Of a stretch of 37,367 nucleotides of DNA, positions 26,027 through 33,938 are shown piece after piece (the first letter of the stretch is position 1; every line of letters starts with the position of its first letter). Made by a program: the position numbers and the translations under genes. This stretch comes from Bacteroidales bacterium (GTDB lineage: Bacteria; Bacteroidota; Bacteroidia; Bacteroidales; JAAYJT01), in contig JAAYJT010000010.1 of the NCBI GenBank assembly GCA_012522795.1, positions 1 through 37,367 of the forward strand, read 5' to 3'. A model generated the notes under the pieces. That model did no database searches. It worked only from the letters and a program-made list of their open reading frames with translations, and had not been told where the DNA came from.

Positions 26027-27655
26027 TTACCTGCTGGCTGTTTTTTCATTTTGCCCTGCATAAGTTATAGTTGGCGTTGTATGATATCTATCCTTTTTCC
26101 AAAATCTTAATAAGAAATCAATATCTTCTAGGTATTTTTTTCCAACACCTTTTGTAAAAAATGACAATTTAGTCTTGCAATTATCAATGCAGTACATAAC
26201 CAATTCAGTTGAAAGACTTTCATTCATCAATAAACGTGTCACATGCTCTTCGCTATCTTCTTCTTTAAAATATGGATTTGATGGCATTGGAAATGCTGAA
26301 TTAACAGCCAATGCTATTTCGCCTCCGCTTTTTGGATTGAAGAAAACCAATCCTGTTTCTGATAATTCGAAAAAATCATTATGCGTATTATTTGTGCCAA
26401 AAAAACCATCATTTCTCATTCTTTGTTTTGCCTCTTTAATTTCTTCTTCTGATAGATTTAAAGTATTATTAAAGAATTCTATGTACCCTTTATAAAATTC
26501 CTCAATTCTCACTGATGGCAAAAATGCTATCTGAGAGCCATTATTAAAATTTTCAAATGTTAACAATTGTTTTTTCAGTATCTTATCTGTCTGTTGTTTT
26601 TGATGGTCTAAAAAATTGACTGCCATTCTACTCTCCAATGAATTCTTTTCGTAAAGTATTAAATCAGGATTAAATGGGTGTTGGAAAAACACACCAGAAA
26701 ACCACCATTCATCTTTCCACATTACAATACCCATAAATAAAATTGTATCCAACTCTTTCAAAGTTTGAGAATGGTCAAAAGATTTCTTTTTTAGATTAAA
26801 TTTTTTACTGGAAGCAATATGCTCAATAAAGATATTGTTTTTGTCTTGTCCTTTGTATAAGAAAAATCCTTGTATCTTTTGCGAGATAGCTAGAAAGTCT
26901 TTACTTAGAAGATGATTTGTACCCAAAATTTCAGAAACCCATTCTTTTCCTGTTAAGGCAAGCAAACTTGTATGCGCTTTATGTAGTGTTCTATCTCTGT
27001 TTTCATATAAGAACAATTCTAAATCATGGTCATCTTTGTTGTTTTTAATTATCTCAATTTCTTCTTCTTGTACTCTAAAAAAAGTGTCGGTATAAAACAG
27101 GTAAGTTTTAAATAGCACAGTTTCAATTAGATTCCGAGCAATATAAAAATCATTTTGTTTTTGGTTTATTTGATAAAACGTCTTTAAATATTCATTTTCT
27201 GGAGCAAATTCCCATTCCTTATCAAATACATCAAATATCTTTTCTGCCGTTTCTACGATAAAATCGTTAAAAGGTGAAATGAATTTTTCTTCTTGCACTG
27301 TATTCAAAAAATACCAGATTAAAAAACTAATATCTTGAGGATTAATTTCTTCCTCATAATACTCGTCCAAATTATAAAATGGTAGATGTTTCTTATATAA
27401 TCTTTGATGAGTTCTCACGAAAGAACTCCATATGTTTGTTTCTGAAATCAAATCCTCGAAATATGATGTTAGAAAGCAAGACAACAAGTTAATATCTTTA
27501 TTATCCAAATATTTCTGTGGAACGAACGATTGTTTATTTGTTGTGATAACCTTCTTAACATCATTACATATCTTGAGATAATAACTGTCAGTTACGGTTT
27601 GTTTCTTGTATGGTTTTAATTCTAACCAGTCTTTTATAAAAATTCTTTTATCCAT
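26027..27655 (-). CDS. Hypothetical protein, possibly DUF3843-like
   Basis: A 542-residue protein with no signal peptide, no membrane helix and no motif I can tie to a function. The N-terminus (FIKDWLELKPYKKQTVTDSYYLKICNDV, beginning at residue 6) resembles a Bacteroidota family of unknown function that I remember as DUF3843; this is from memory and uncertain. The composition is rich in Phe, Lys, Glu and Asn with many AT-ending codons, visibly more AT-rich than the operons on either side, which suggests a separate history. It stands alone: 384 bases from susC and 415 bases from moxR, divergent from the latter. A possible terminator lies downstream and a repeat-bounded segment lies upstream. 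It has no evident link to glycan use or the Bat operon. Confidence 0.75.
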   Translation of the reverse strand: MDKRIFIKDWLELKPYKKQTVTDSYYLKICNDVKKVITTNKQSFVPQKYLDNKDINLLSCFLTSYFEDLISETNIWSSFVRTHQRLYKKHLPFYNLDEYYEEEINPQDISFLIWYFLNTVQEEKFISPFNDFIVETAEKIFDVFDKEWEFAPENEYLKTFYQINQKQNDFYIARNLIETVLFKTYLFYTDTFFRVQEEEIEIIKNNKDDHDLELFLYENRDRTLHKAHTSLLALTGKEWVSEILGTNHLLSKDFLAISQKIQGFFLYKGQDKNNIFIEHIASSKKFNLKKKSFDHSQTLKELDTILFMGIVMWKDEWWFSGVFFQHPFNPDLILYEKNSLESRMAVNFLDHQKQQTDKILKKQLLTFENFNNGSQIAFLPSVRIEEFYKGYIEFFNNTLNLSEEEIKEAKQRMRNDGFFGTNNTHNDFFELSETGLVFFNPKSGGEIALAVNSAFPMPSNPYFKEEDSEEHVTRLLMNESLSTELVMYCIDNCKTKLSFFTKGVGKKYLEDIDFLLRFWKKDRYHTTPTITYAGQNEKTASR

Positions 27656-27732
27656 TTAATTCTTTAGTATTGTATTTTGTCTCGCAAGCTTGCTGCCAAC
27701 TTGTTAATCCTCTGCCTTAAGGTTAGACTATA

Positions 27733-27814
27733 TAACAACTCCTGCTTCTATACCCAACTTTTGTGGCGGAATTGGAAAGCAAATTTTGTAATACTTGGTT
27801 TTAAGTCTTTGTTA
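27733..27814. repeat. Imperfect inverted-repeat segment, attC-like layout
   Basis: The ends TAACAA (27733-27738) and TTGTTA (27809-27814) are exact inverted repeats. Inside them, CTTCTATACCCAA (27744-27756) is partly complementary to TTGGTTTTAAG (27795-27805) with unpaired bases. Length (82) and nested imperfect pairing recall integron attC sites, but the core heptamers do not match the consensus well. It could equally be a decayed mobile-element end. Pairing is seen; identity is speculative. Confidence 0.3.
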
Positions 27815-28017
27815 GCAAAGAAGGCGGCAATTTATTTCCGACACAAACATATAAAACTCTTAACTACAAAGTCTTGAATTCGTATTTCCTCAAAACTTTT
27901 GCATTTACAAAGATATTAAAACACCTGAAGATGAACCGGTCAGTTAAGGGTTAAAATACAAAACCTATAGGCTATTTAGTTGCTTAACTTTGTTTAACAT
28001 TTTTTAACAGTTTAATA

Positions 28018-28049
28018 TTGTGGTAGTTACAGCCAATTGGCTAATTTTG
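28018..28049 (+). promoter_or_regulatory. Promoter of the moxR-bat operon
   Basis: TTG at 28018-28020 is followed after 21 bases by TAATTTTG at 28042-28049, a good match to the Bacteroidota -33/-7 consensus. Transcription would begin near 28056, about 15 bases before the moxR ATG, so the leader is very short. Confidence 0.65.
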
Positions 28050-28070
28050 CCCTCTTAAAAATTCATTTTT

Positions 28071-29063
28071 ATGACAAGCATAAATATCAGTGAGCTGAAC
28101 GAAAAAATCAGACAAGAAAGTTCATTTGTTGATCTTATCAACATTGAAATGCAAAAAGTTATAGTTGGTCAGAAACATATGATTGAACGCCTGCTTATTG
28201 CATTGCTTGCCGATGGTCATATCCTACTTGAAGGAGTGCCCGGACTGGCTAAAACACTGGCAATCACCTCTCTTGCCAATACAATTAAGGCTAAATTCAG
28301 TCGTATTCAGTTTACTCCCGATCTCTTGCCTGCCGACCTTATAGGAACCATGATCTATAGTCAGAAAAAAGAAGAATTCATGGTTCGTAAAGGACCTGTT
28401 TTTGCTAATTTTATTCTTGCAGACGAAATAAACCGTGCGCCGGCGAAAGTGCAAAGCGCATTACTCGAAGCTATGCAGGAACGACAGGTAACCATTGGCG
28501 ATAATACATTTAAAATTGAAGAACCATTCCTGGTACTTGCAACCCAAAACCCTATTGAACAAGAAGGAACCTATCCTCTGCCCGAAGCCCAGGTTGACCG
28601 TTTTATGCTGAAAGTGGTAATTACATATCCTACGAAAGAGGAAGAAAAAATCATTCTTCGTCAAAGGATCACCAATGAAATACCCACAAATCAGACTATT
28701 ATTAAACCTCAGGACATATTGAAGGCAAGGTCAATAGTAAGGGAAGTTTATCTGGATGAAAAGATTGAAAACTACATAACCGATATTGTTTTTGCAACCC
28801 GTTTTCCAACTGATTTCAAACTCAATAAATATAAGGATATGATCAGTTACGGTGCTTCGCCCAGAGCCAGTATCTATATGGCTTTGACAGCAAAAGCCTA
28901 TGCTTTCATCAAAAGACGCGGGTATGTGATACCTGAAGATGTCAGAGCTGTTGCTCATGATGTTTTAAGGCATCGTATCGGGCTTTCGTATGAAGCCGAA
29001 GCTGAAAACATTACAACTGTTGAGATCATTAATGATATATTGAATACAGTTGAAGTTCCCTGA
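28071..29063 (+). CDS. moxR: MoxR-family AAA+ ATPase
   Basis: A 330-residue AAA+ ATPase of the MoxR branch. Walker A GVPGLAKT (55-62), Walker B FILADE (114-119) followed by INRAPAKVQSALLEAMQERQ, sensor 1 ATQNPIEQEGTYPLPEAQVD and a sensor 2 region SYGASPRAS are all present. Length is typical and no membrane segment is seen, so it is cytoplasmic. MoxR ATPases act as chaperones that load or mature partners bearing von Willebrand A domains, and such partners are encoded immediately downstream (DUF58, BatA, BatB). It is the first gene of a seven-gene plus-strand operon with its own promoter directly upstream. In Bacteroides fragilis the equivalent Bat locus has been connected with aerotolerance; the molecular role here is inferred from that. 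Confidence 0.95.
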   Translation: MTSINISELNEKIRQESSFVDLINIEMQKVIVGQKHMIERLLIALLADGHILLEGVPGLAKTLAITSLANTIKAKFSRIQFTPDLLPADLIGTMIYSQKKEEFMVRKGPVFANFILADEINRAPAKVQSALLEAMQERQVTIGDNTFKIEEPFLVLATQNPIEQEGTYPLPEAQVDRFMLKVVITYPTKEEEKIILRQRITNEIPTNQTIIKPQDILKARSIVREVYLDEKIENYITDIVFATRFPTDFKLNKYKDMISYGASPRASIYMALTAKAYAFIKRRGYVIPEDVRAVAHDVLRHRIGLSYEAEAENITTVEIINDILNTVEVP

Positions 29064-29107
29064 TTGAAAACAAATCAAAGTCAAATAATTACCGATAATT
29101 TCAGTAC

Positions 29108-29989
29108 ATGCTGCTCGAAACCTCTGACATAATTAAAAAAGTAAGGCAGATTGAGATCAAGACCCGTGGATTGACAAATCAGATATTTTCAGGTCAATAT
29201 CACAGTGCCTTTAGAGGTAAAGGTATGACTTTCAGCGAAGTGCGTGAATATCAGTATGGTGATGATATCCGTTCCATTGACTGGAATGTTACCGCACGAT
29301 TCAACCATCCTTACATTAAGATATTTGATGAAGAACGCGAACTAACGGTCATGCTTCTGATTGATGTAAGCGGCTCAAATGAATTTGGCACGCAAAAGCA
29401 GTTCAAAGAAGAGTTAATGACAGAAGTTGCTGCCGTGCTTGCTTTTTCGGCAATTCAAAATAATGATAAAGTTGGGGTTATATTTTTTAGTGACAGGATC
29501 GAAAAATTCATTCCTCCCAAAAAAGGAACAACACATATTTTACGTATTATTCGCGAACTAATTGATTTTAAACCTCAAAGTCAGAAAACCGATATTTCCG
29601 AAGCTCTGAAATTCTTAAACAATGTTCTTAAAAAGCGTTCAGTTGCATTTGTATTGTCCGATTTCATTGATCGTAATTTTTATGATGCAATGAAAAGATC
29701 TGCCCGCAAGCATGATCTAATTGCTTTGCGTATCTTCGATCCCAGCGAATCGCAATTGCCCCGTCTTGGTATGGTTCAGATGTATAATAAGGAAGAAGGT
29801 AAATCAATATGGGTTGATACTTCGGGTGAGGCAGCAAGGAAGCATTATCAAAACTGGTGGAAAGAAACTGAAAAATATATTCAGAGTGCTTTTACACGCT
29901 GTGGTGTTGATAATGCAACCCTTCAAACCGATAGGGATTATATTAAGCCTTTGACTAATTTGTTCAGAACACGTGGTAGCAGGAGGTAA
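29108..29989 (+). CDS. DUF58 protein with VWA-like fold
   Basis: A 293-residue soluble DUF58 protein. The family signature is clear: FRGKGMTFSEVREYQYGDDI (residues 35-54), then RSIDWNVTARFNHPYIKIFDEERELTV. A degenerate metal-ion adhesion site LLIDVSGSNEFG begins near residue 83 and ALRIFDPSE lies near 205. DUF58 proteins are the usual second gene after moxR and are thought to be VWA-type clients or adaptors of the ATPase. There is no signal peptide and no transmembrane helix, unlike BatA and BatB below, so it should be cytoplasmic or peripheral at the inner membrane. It lies 44 bases after moxR and 18 before the next gene. The role is known only at the family level. Confidence 0.93.
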   Translation: MLLETSDIIKKVRQIEIKTRGLTNQIFSGQYHSAFRGKGMTFSEVREYQYGDDIRSIDWNVTARFNHPYIKIFDEERELTVMLLIDVSGSNEFGTQKQFKEELMTEVAAVLAFSAIQNNDKVGVIFFSDRIEKFIPPKKGTTHILRIIRELIDFKPQSQKTDISEALKFLNNVLKKRSVAFVLSDFIDRNFYDAMKRSARKHDLIALRIFDPSESQLPRLGMVQMYNKEEGKSIWVDTSGEAARKHYQNWWKETEKYIQSAFTRCGVDNATLQTDRDYIKPLTNLFRTRGSRR

Positions 29990-30007
29990 TAAAACAGACA
30001 GGTAGAA

Positions 30008-31012
30008 ATGCGAAAATCAATTAGTTATATATTACTCCTCTACTTTAGTTTAGCCGGTTTACTGTCTTTTGCATATGATCCCGGGGTAAATGTTGAAGGA
30101 ATAATTGAATCGGAATCTATTCAGCTTGGATCACAAACAAAAATCATTCTTACTATAACATCGCCAACTGATTATTTCTGGCAATGGCCTGATTTGATTG
30201 ATCGTGTTACTGACGAAATTGAGATCGTCCATCAGTCTGGTATTGATACATTAAAACATGGTGATAATAAAATGATGCAGTTAAAAAAAGAACTCATCAT
30301 TACATCGTTCGATACCGGATATCATGCTGTGCCCCCGTTGGTTTTCTTGTTCAAGGCACCGGGAGATGAAGAATGGATACCCGCCGAAACCAATCCTTTT
30401 TTGGTGTATGTTGCCGGTGTGGAGCTAAGCCCTGACGGCGAACTTCGGGATATCAAAGAAATTTACAAGGCACAACTGACCTTTAAGGAAATATTACCAT
30501 GGCTCCTGATTTTATTACTGGTTTCTGGTGGTATATGGCTTTACACATATTATCTGAAGAAGAAGAGGGAAAAAGCTTCACTTATTCCAAAACCCTCAAA
30601 ACCCAAAATACCTCCGCACACTCTGGCACTTAATGAATTAGACGAACTGCGGGAGAAAAAATTATGGCAAAACGGACGTATAAAAGAATATCACAGCGAG
30701 CTTACTGAAATTATTCGCAACTATCTGGAAGGCAGATATAATATTATGGCTTTGGAAATGACAACTTCCGAAATAATGGAAGCAACAGCTACTACCCATA
30801 TACCTTCAGAAGGCAGAAACAAGCTTCTGATACTTTTCACAAGGGCTGACCTTGTGAAATTTGCCAAGAGTATTCCCTTACCTGGAGAACACGAAGATAG
30901 TTTTTCAATTGCGGTAGATTTTGTTCGTTCCACAATACCTTCTGTTATAATACCTGACGTAAAACAGACCAATGAAACCCAGGTTGATAACAATAATAAA
31001 GTAGAGCAATGA
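30008..31012 (+). CDS. Bat-operon membrane protein (DUF4381/BatD-like)
   Basis: A 334-residue protein with a signal peptide (1-22, ending LLSFAYD), a periplasmic beta-rich region (about 25-155) and one transmembrane helix (about 160-178: ILPWLLILLLVSGGIWLYTYYL). A cytoplasmic tail follows, with LNELDELREKKLWQNGRIKEYHSELTEIIRNYLE starting near residue 213. The tail resembles that of BatD and the DUF4381 proteins often found between DUF58 and BatA, and it echoes the C-terminal tail of BatD later in this operon. Its last four bases overlap the batA start (ATGA), indicating translational coupling and probably a shared complex at the inner membrane. Precise function is unknown; the name is by position and topology. 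Confidence 0.85.
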   Translation: MRKSISYILLLYFSLAGLLSFAYDPGVNVEGIIESESIQLGSQTKIILTITSPTDYFWQWPDLIDRVTDEIEIVHQSGIDTLKHGDNKMMQLKKELIITSFDTGYHAVPPLVFLFKAPGDEEWIPAETNPFLVYVAGVELSPDGELRDIKEIYKAQLTFKEILPWLLILLLVSGGIWLYTYYLKKKREKASLIPKPSKPKIPPHTLALNELDELREKKLWQNGRIKEYHSELTEIIRNYLEGRYNIMALEMTTSEIMEATATTHIPSEGRNKLLILFTRADLVKFAKSIPLPGEHEDSFSIAVDFVRSTIPSVIIPDVKQTNETQVDNNNKVEQ

Positions 31013-32022
31013 TTTATTTTTTGAAAAATATTGATCATATTGATTTTGCACGGCCGGAACTGCTTTATTTCCTGTTTATCATACCTTTAATGATTGCCTG
31101 GTATATTTACAAGTACTCCAGAAGTCATCCGAGCATACAGGTTTCCACAACAGAACCCTTCATTCACAAATCAAGATCATGGCGTTTATGGTTGATTCAC
31201 ATGCTATTCGTTTTAAGAGTTCTTGCCATAGCACTTATTATTGTTGCACTTGCAAGACCTCAGTCCAGTCTCAGACGTGAAGATATCACAGTTGAAGGTA
31301 TTGATATTGTGATAGCTTTTGATGTCTCGGGTAGTATGCTTGCCGAAGATTTCAAACCTAACAGGATTGAAGCGGCAAAAGATTTAGCCATTCAGTTTAT
31401 TCATAACCGTCCTAACGACAGAATAGGGTTGGTTGTATTTGCAGGCGAAAGCTATACTCAATGCCCACTAACTACTGATCATCCGGTTTTAACCAATCTT
31501 TTCAGAGAGGTACGTCAGGGAATTATTCAGGATGGTACAGCCATAGGAGATGGACTTGCAATAGCCGTTGATCGTTTAAGAAATAGTAAAGCCGTAAGCA
31601 AGGTAGTAATCCTACTTACTGACGGTGTAAACAATACTGGCGCAGTTGATCCTCTTACAGCAGCTGAAATGGCACGTCTTTTTGGTATTAGAGTATATTC
31701 TATCGGGGTTGGAACCATTGGTAAGGCTCCTTTTCCGGTACAAACACCGTTTGGCAAACAAGTTCAGATGGTTGATGTAAAAATTGATGAAGAAATGATG
31801 AAAGAAATATCAAACATGACTGATGGCAAATATTTCAGAGCCACGAGTAATAAAAAACTGGAAGAAGTATATAATGAAATTGATCTTCTTGAGAAAACAA
31901 AAATTGATGTTACCGAGTATAAACGCAGGATTGATGAATTCAGACCCCTTGCACTTTTAGCATTATGGCTGCTTTTAACTGAACTTGTATTGCGATATAC
32001 ATTATTCCGGAGCATACCTTAA
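31009..32022 (+). CDS. batA: BatA, membrane-anchored VWA protein
   Basis: A 337-residue inner-membrane protein. Two N-terminal membrane segments (about 17-34 and 59-82) and one C-terminal helix (about 315-333, LALLALWLLLTELVL) flank a von Willebrand A domain. The metal-ion site is intact: AFDVSGSML (Asp105-x-Ser107-x-Ser109), a Thr in CPLTTDHP and Asp in LLTDGVNNTG. The ARPQSS motif before the domain is typical of BatA/BatB proteins. The start overlaps the preceding stop by four bases. VWA domains of this kind bind protein partners through a divalent metal and are thought to be handled by the MoxR ATPase encoded upstream. The complex is linked to oxygen tolerance in Bacteroides; the partner here is not known. 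Confidence 0.94.
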   Translation: MIYFLKNIDHIDFARPELLYFLFIIPLMIAWYIYKYSRSHPSIQVSTTEPFIHKSRSWRLWLIHMLFVLRVLAIALIIVALARPQSSLRREDITVEGIDIVIAFDVSGSMLAEDFKPNRIEAAKDLAIQFIHNRPNDRIGLVVFAGESYTQCPLTTDHPVLTNLFREVRQGIIQDGTAIGDGLAIAVDRLRNSKAVSKVVILLTDGVNNTGAVDPLTAAEMARLFGIRVYSIGVGTIGKAPFPVQTPFGKQVQMVDVKIDEEMMKEISNMTDGKYFRATSNKKLEEVYNEIDLLEKTKIDVTEYKRRIDEFRPLALLALWLLLTELVLRYTLFRSIP

Positions 32023-32118
32023 ATTAAATAAAATTTAATTTTGAACGATTTGATATTGATTTTGAATTAATAAAAGTACACTGACTAATAAAAAGTAGGA
32101 TTGACAGACTAAGAAAAA

Positions 32119-33822
32119 ATGATCAGACTTGAACACATAGAATATTTGAATTATTTATGGGTAATTCCGGCGCTGCTGCTGCTTTTCGTTTGGTTCAGAT
32201 TATGGAAGAGCAAAACGCTGCGGAATTATGGGGAATTTAAAATTATTTCACGTTTGATGCCCGAAATTTCCGGTGCCAAACAATGGTTCAAATTCATTAC
32301 TCTTATTGTTACCATCGTTTTACTGATCATAGGTATTGCAAACCCTCAGGTTGGTTCAAAACTTGAAAAGACCGAGCAAAAAGGTGTTGACATTATCATT
32401 GCCCTTGATGTTTCAAACAGTATGCTTGCTGAAGATATTAAACCCAACCGCATTGAAAGGGCACGGCAGGCAGTAAGTCGTTTCATTGATCGCCTGGGTA
32501 ATGACCGGATCGGACTGATAGTTTTTGCCGGAAAGGCATACCCTATGTTACCTCTAACGAGTGATTATGCTGCTGCAAAAATGTTTTTATCAAATGCTGA
32601 TAACAGTGTAGTTTCAATGCAAGGCACTTCAATTGCCGATGCAATAGACCTTGCAATACAGTCGTTTCCGCAAGGACAACAGGGTAAGGCACTGATAATT
32701 ATCACCGATGGTGAAGATCATGAAGGTGAAGTGATGAAAAAAGTTGAAGAAGCTGTAAGTAAGGGAATTGTAATTCACACTATTGGTATAGGTTCACCAC
32801 AGGGTGTTCCAATACCCTTGTACAGAAATAATGTTCGAGTTGGATTTCGCACCGGTAATGACGGACAGACTGTAATAACTAAACTTAATGAACCAATGCT
32901 TCAGCAAATAGCACATGCAGGTAAGGGAGCTTATGTGCTTGCGAGCAATTCACAATTCGGATTATCAAGCATTTATGAAAAAATCAATAAAATGGAAAAG
33001 GGAGAATTCGTGGACGGTCGGGCTTTTGCTGAGTTTGACAGCAGGTTTTATTATTTCCTGTTCGTTACCTTAATATTATTGGTTTTTGAAACCCTTATCT
33101 ATGATCGCAGTAGTCGCTGGATACGCAAACTCAGCCGTTTTCTACCCGTAGTTCTTATTGTTATGATAAGTTTTAATGCTAACGCTCAAAACGAAAATCC
33201 ATCAATAAGACGTGGTAATAAAGCTTATAACAACGAAAAATATCAGGATGCGGAGGTGCAATATCGGAAGGCTCTTGAAAAGAATCAAAACTCTTTTAAA
33301 AGTAATTTCAATCTGGGAAATTCGATTTACCGACAGGAAAATTTCGAAGAAGCTGGTTCCGCATTTCAGCGGGCTATTGCTAATCAAACAGATAAGAACG
33401 AAATGTCGAGATCATTCTATAATTATGGTAACTCATTGCTTAAGAATCAGCAGATCCCTGAAAGTGTAGAGGCTTACAAAAATGCTCTGAGGCTCAATCC
33501 ATCAGATGATGATGCAAGGTATAATCTTGCCTATGCTCTGAATCTTTTGCAACAACAGGAGCAACAGCAGCAAAGCGATGGTCAGAATGAAGAAAATGAT
33601 CAGAATGATGAGGATCAGAATCAACAAGATCAATCTCAGGAAGATCAACAGGAACAAAGTCAGGATCAGCAACAACAGGAAAGCCAGTCGCCGCAACAAA
33701 TATCAAAACAGGAAGCTGAACGGATGCTGCAGGCTTTGAAAGAAGATGAAGAAAAAACATTGGAAAAAATAAATCAGCAAAAAGTTAAATTACAAAGTAT
33801 TAAAGTAGAGAAAGACTGGTAA
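32119..33822 (+). CDS. batB: BatB-BatC fusion: VWA protein joined to TPR domain
   Basis: A 567-residue protein. Residues 1-330 are BatB: membrane helices about 12-27 and 57-75, an intact VWA metal site ALDVSNSML (Asp97, Ser99, Ser101) with IITDGEDHEGE, and a helix about 305-325. A second hydrophobic stretch (about 336-355, FLPVVLIVMISFNANAQ) looks exactly like the signal peptide of a separate BatC. TPR repeats follow (GNKAYNNEKYQDAEVQYRKA; SFYNYGNSLLKNQQIPESVE) and then a Gln/Asp/Asn-rich tail (about 472-530). In other Bacteroidota, including B. fragilis, BatB and BatC are separate. Here there is no stop between them, so the two are one reading frame. It lies 96 bases after batA. The TPR part probably faces the periplasm and docks partners such as BatD/BatE. 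Confidence 0.92.
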   Translation: MIRLEHIEYLNYLWVIPALLLLFVWFRLWKSKTLRNYGEFKIISRLMPEISGAKQWFKFITLIVTIVLLIIGIANPQVGSKLEKTEQKGVDIIIALDVSNSMLAEDIKPNRIERARQAVSRFIDRLGNDRIGLIVFAGKAYPMLPLTSDYAAAKMFLSNADNSVVSMQGTSIADAIDLAIQSFPQGQQGKALIIITDGEDHEGEVMKKVEEAVSKGIVIHTIGIGSPQGVPIPLYRNNVRVGFRTGNDGQTVITKLNEPMLQQIAHAGKGAYVLASNSQFGLSSIYEKINKMEKGEFVDGRAFAEFDSRFYYFLFVTLILLVFETLIYDRSSRWIRKLSRFLPVVLIVMISFNANAQNENPSIRRGNKAYNNEKYQDAEVQYRKALEKNQNSFKSNFNLGNSIYRQENFEEAGSAFQRAIANQTDKNEMSRSFYNYGNSLLKNQQIPESVEAYKNALRLNPSDDDARYNLAYALNLLQQQEQQQQSDGQNEENDQNDEDQNQQDQSQEDQQEQSQDQQQQESQSPQQISKQEAERMLQALKEDEEKTLEKINQQKVKLQSIKVEKDW

Positions 33823-33825
33823 AAA

Positions 33826-33897
33826 TATGCAGGAATACCATGCCCTACAATTCATTAATGAGATCGGGGTTCGGAAAACAAATAGTACTCCTGCATA
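33826..33897. repeat. Long stem-loop between batB/C and batD
   Basis: Arms 33826-33841 and 33882-33897 pair at 14 of 16 positions, the first nine perfectly (TATGCAGGA/TCCTGCATA). The loop is about 40 bases and contains a small CATTAATG palindrome. No T-tract follows on either strand, so it is not a standard terminator. An mRNA-processing or stability element, or a relic of a small mobile repeat, are possible. Pairing is seen directly. Confidence 0.65.
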
Positions 33898-33938
33898 AAT
33901 AATAAAAAGAAGAGAAAACAGTTTCTATCAGTACATAA

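Larger units (their letters stand above)
27656..28070. other. Intergenic region between divergent orphan gene and moxR
   Basis: 415 bases without a convincing gene. Holds an 82-base segment bounded by TAACAA/TTGTTA (27733-27814), a GTTAGAC heptamer just before it (27722-27728), an AT-rich stretch, and the moxR promoter (28018-28049). A 66-codon open frame on the plus strand (27677-27877) crosses these repeats and has no protein-like character. No strong promoter match for the orphan gene was found. Confidence 0.7.

Noticed and set aside
27677-27877. 66-codon open frame on the plus strand
   Set aside because: It runs across the inverted repeats and non-coding flank, has no recognisable protein features, and ends well before the moxR promoter.
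27985-27992. TAACTTTG, a second -7-like box upstream of moxR
   Set aside because: No -33 TTG at 19-21 bases; the box at 28042-28049 has one and is nearer the gene.
32036-32043. TAATTTTG between batA and batB as an internal promoter
   Set aside because: No TTG at the proper distance; the region is simply AT-rich.
33494-33760. Open frames on the minus strand opposite the Gln-rich tail
   Set aside because: They are the complement of a low-complexity CAG/CAA/GAT tract inside a real gene; the Leu/Ile- or His/Asp-rich products are artefacts.
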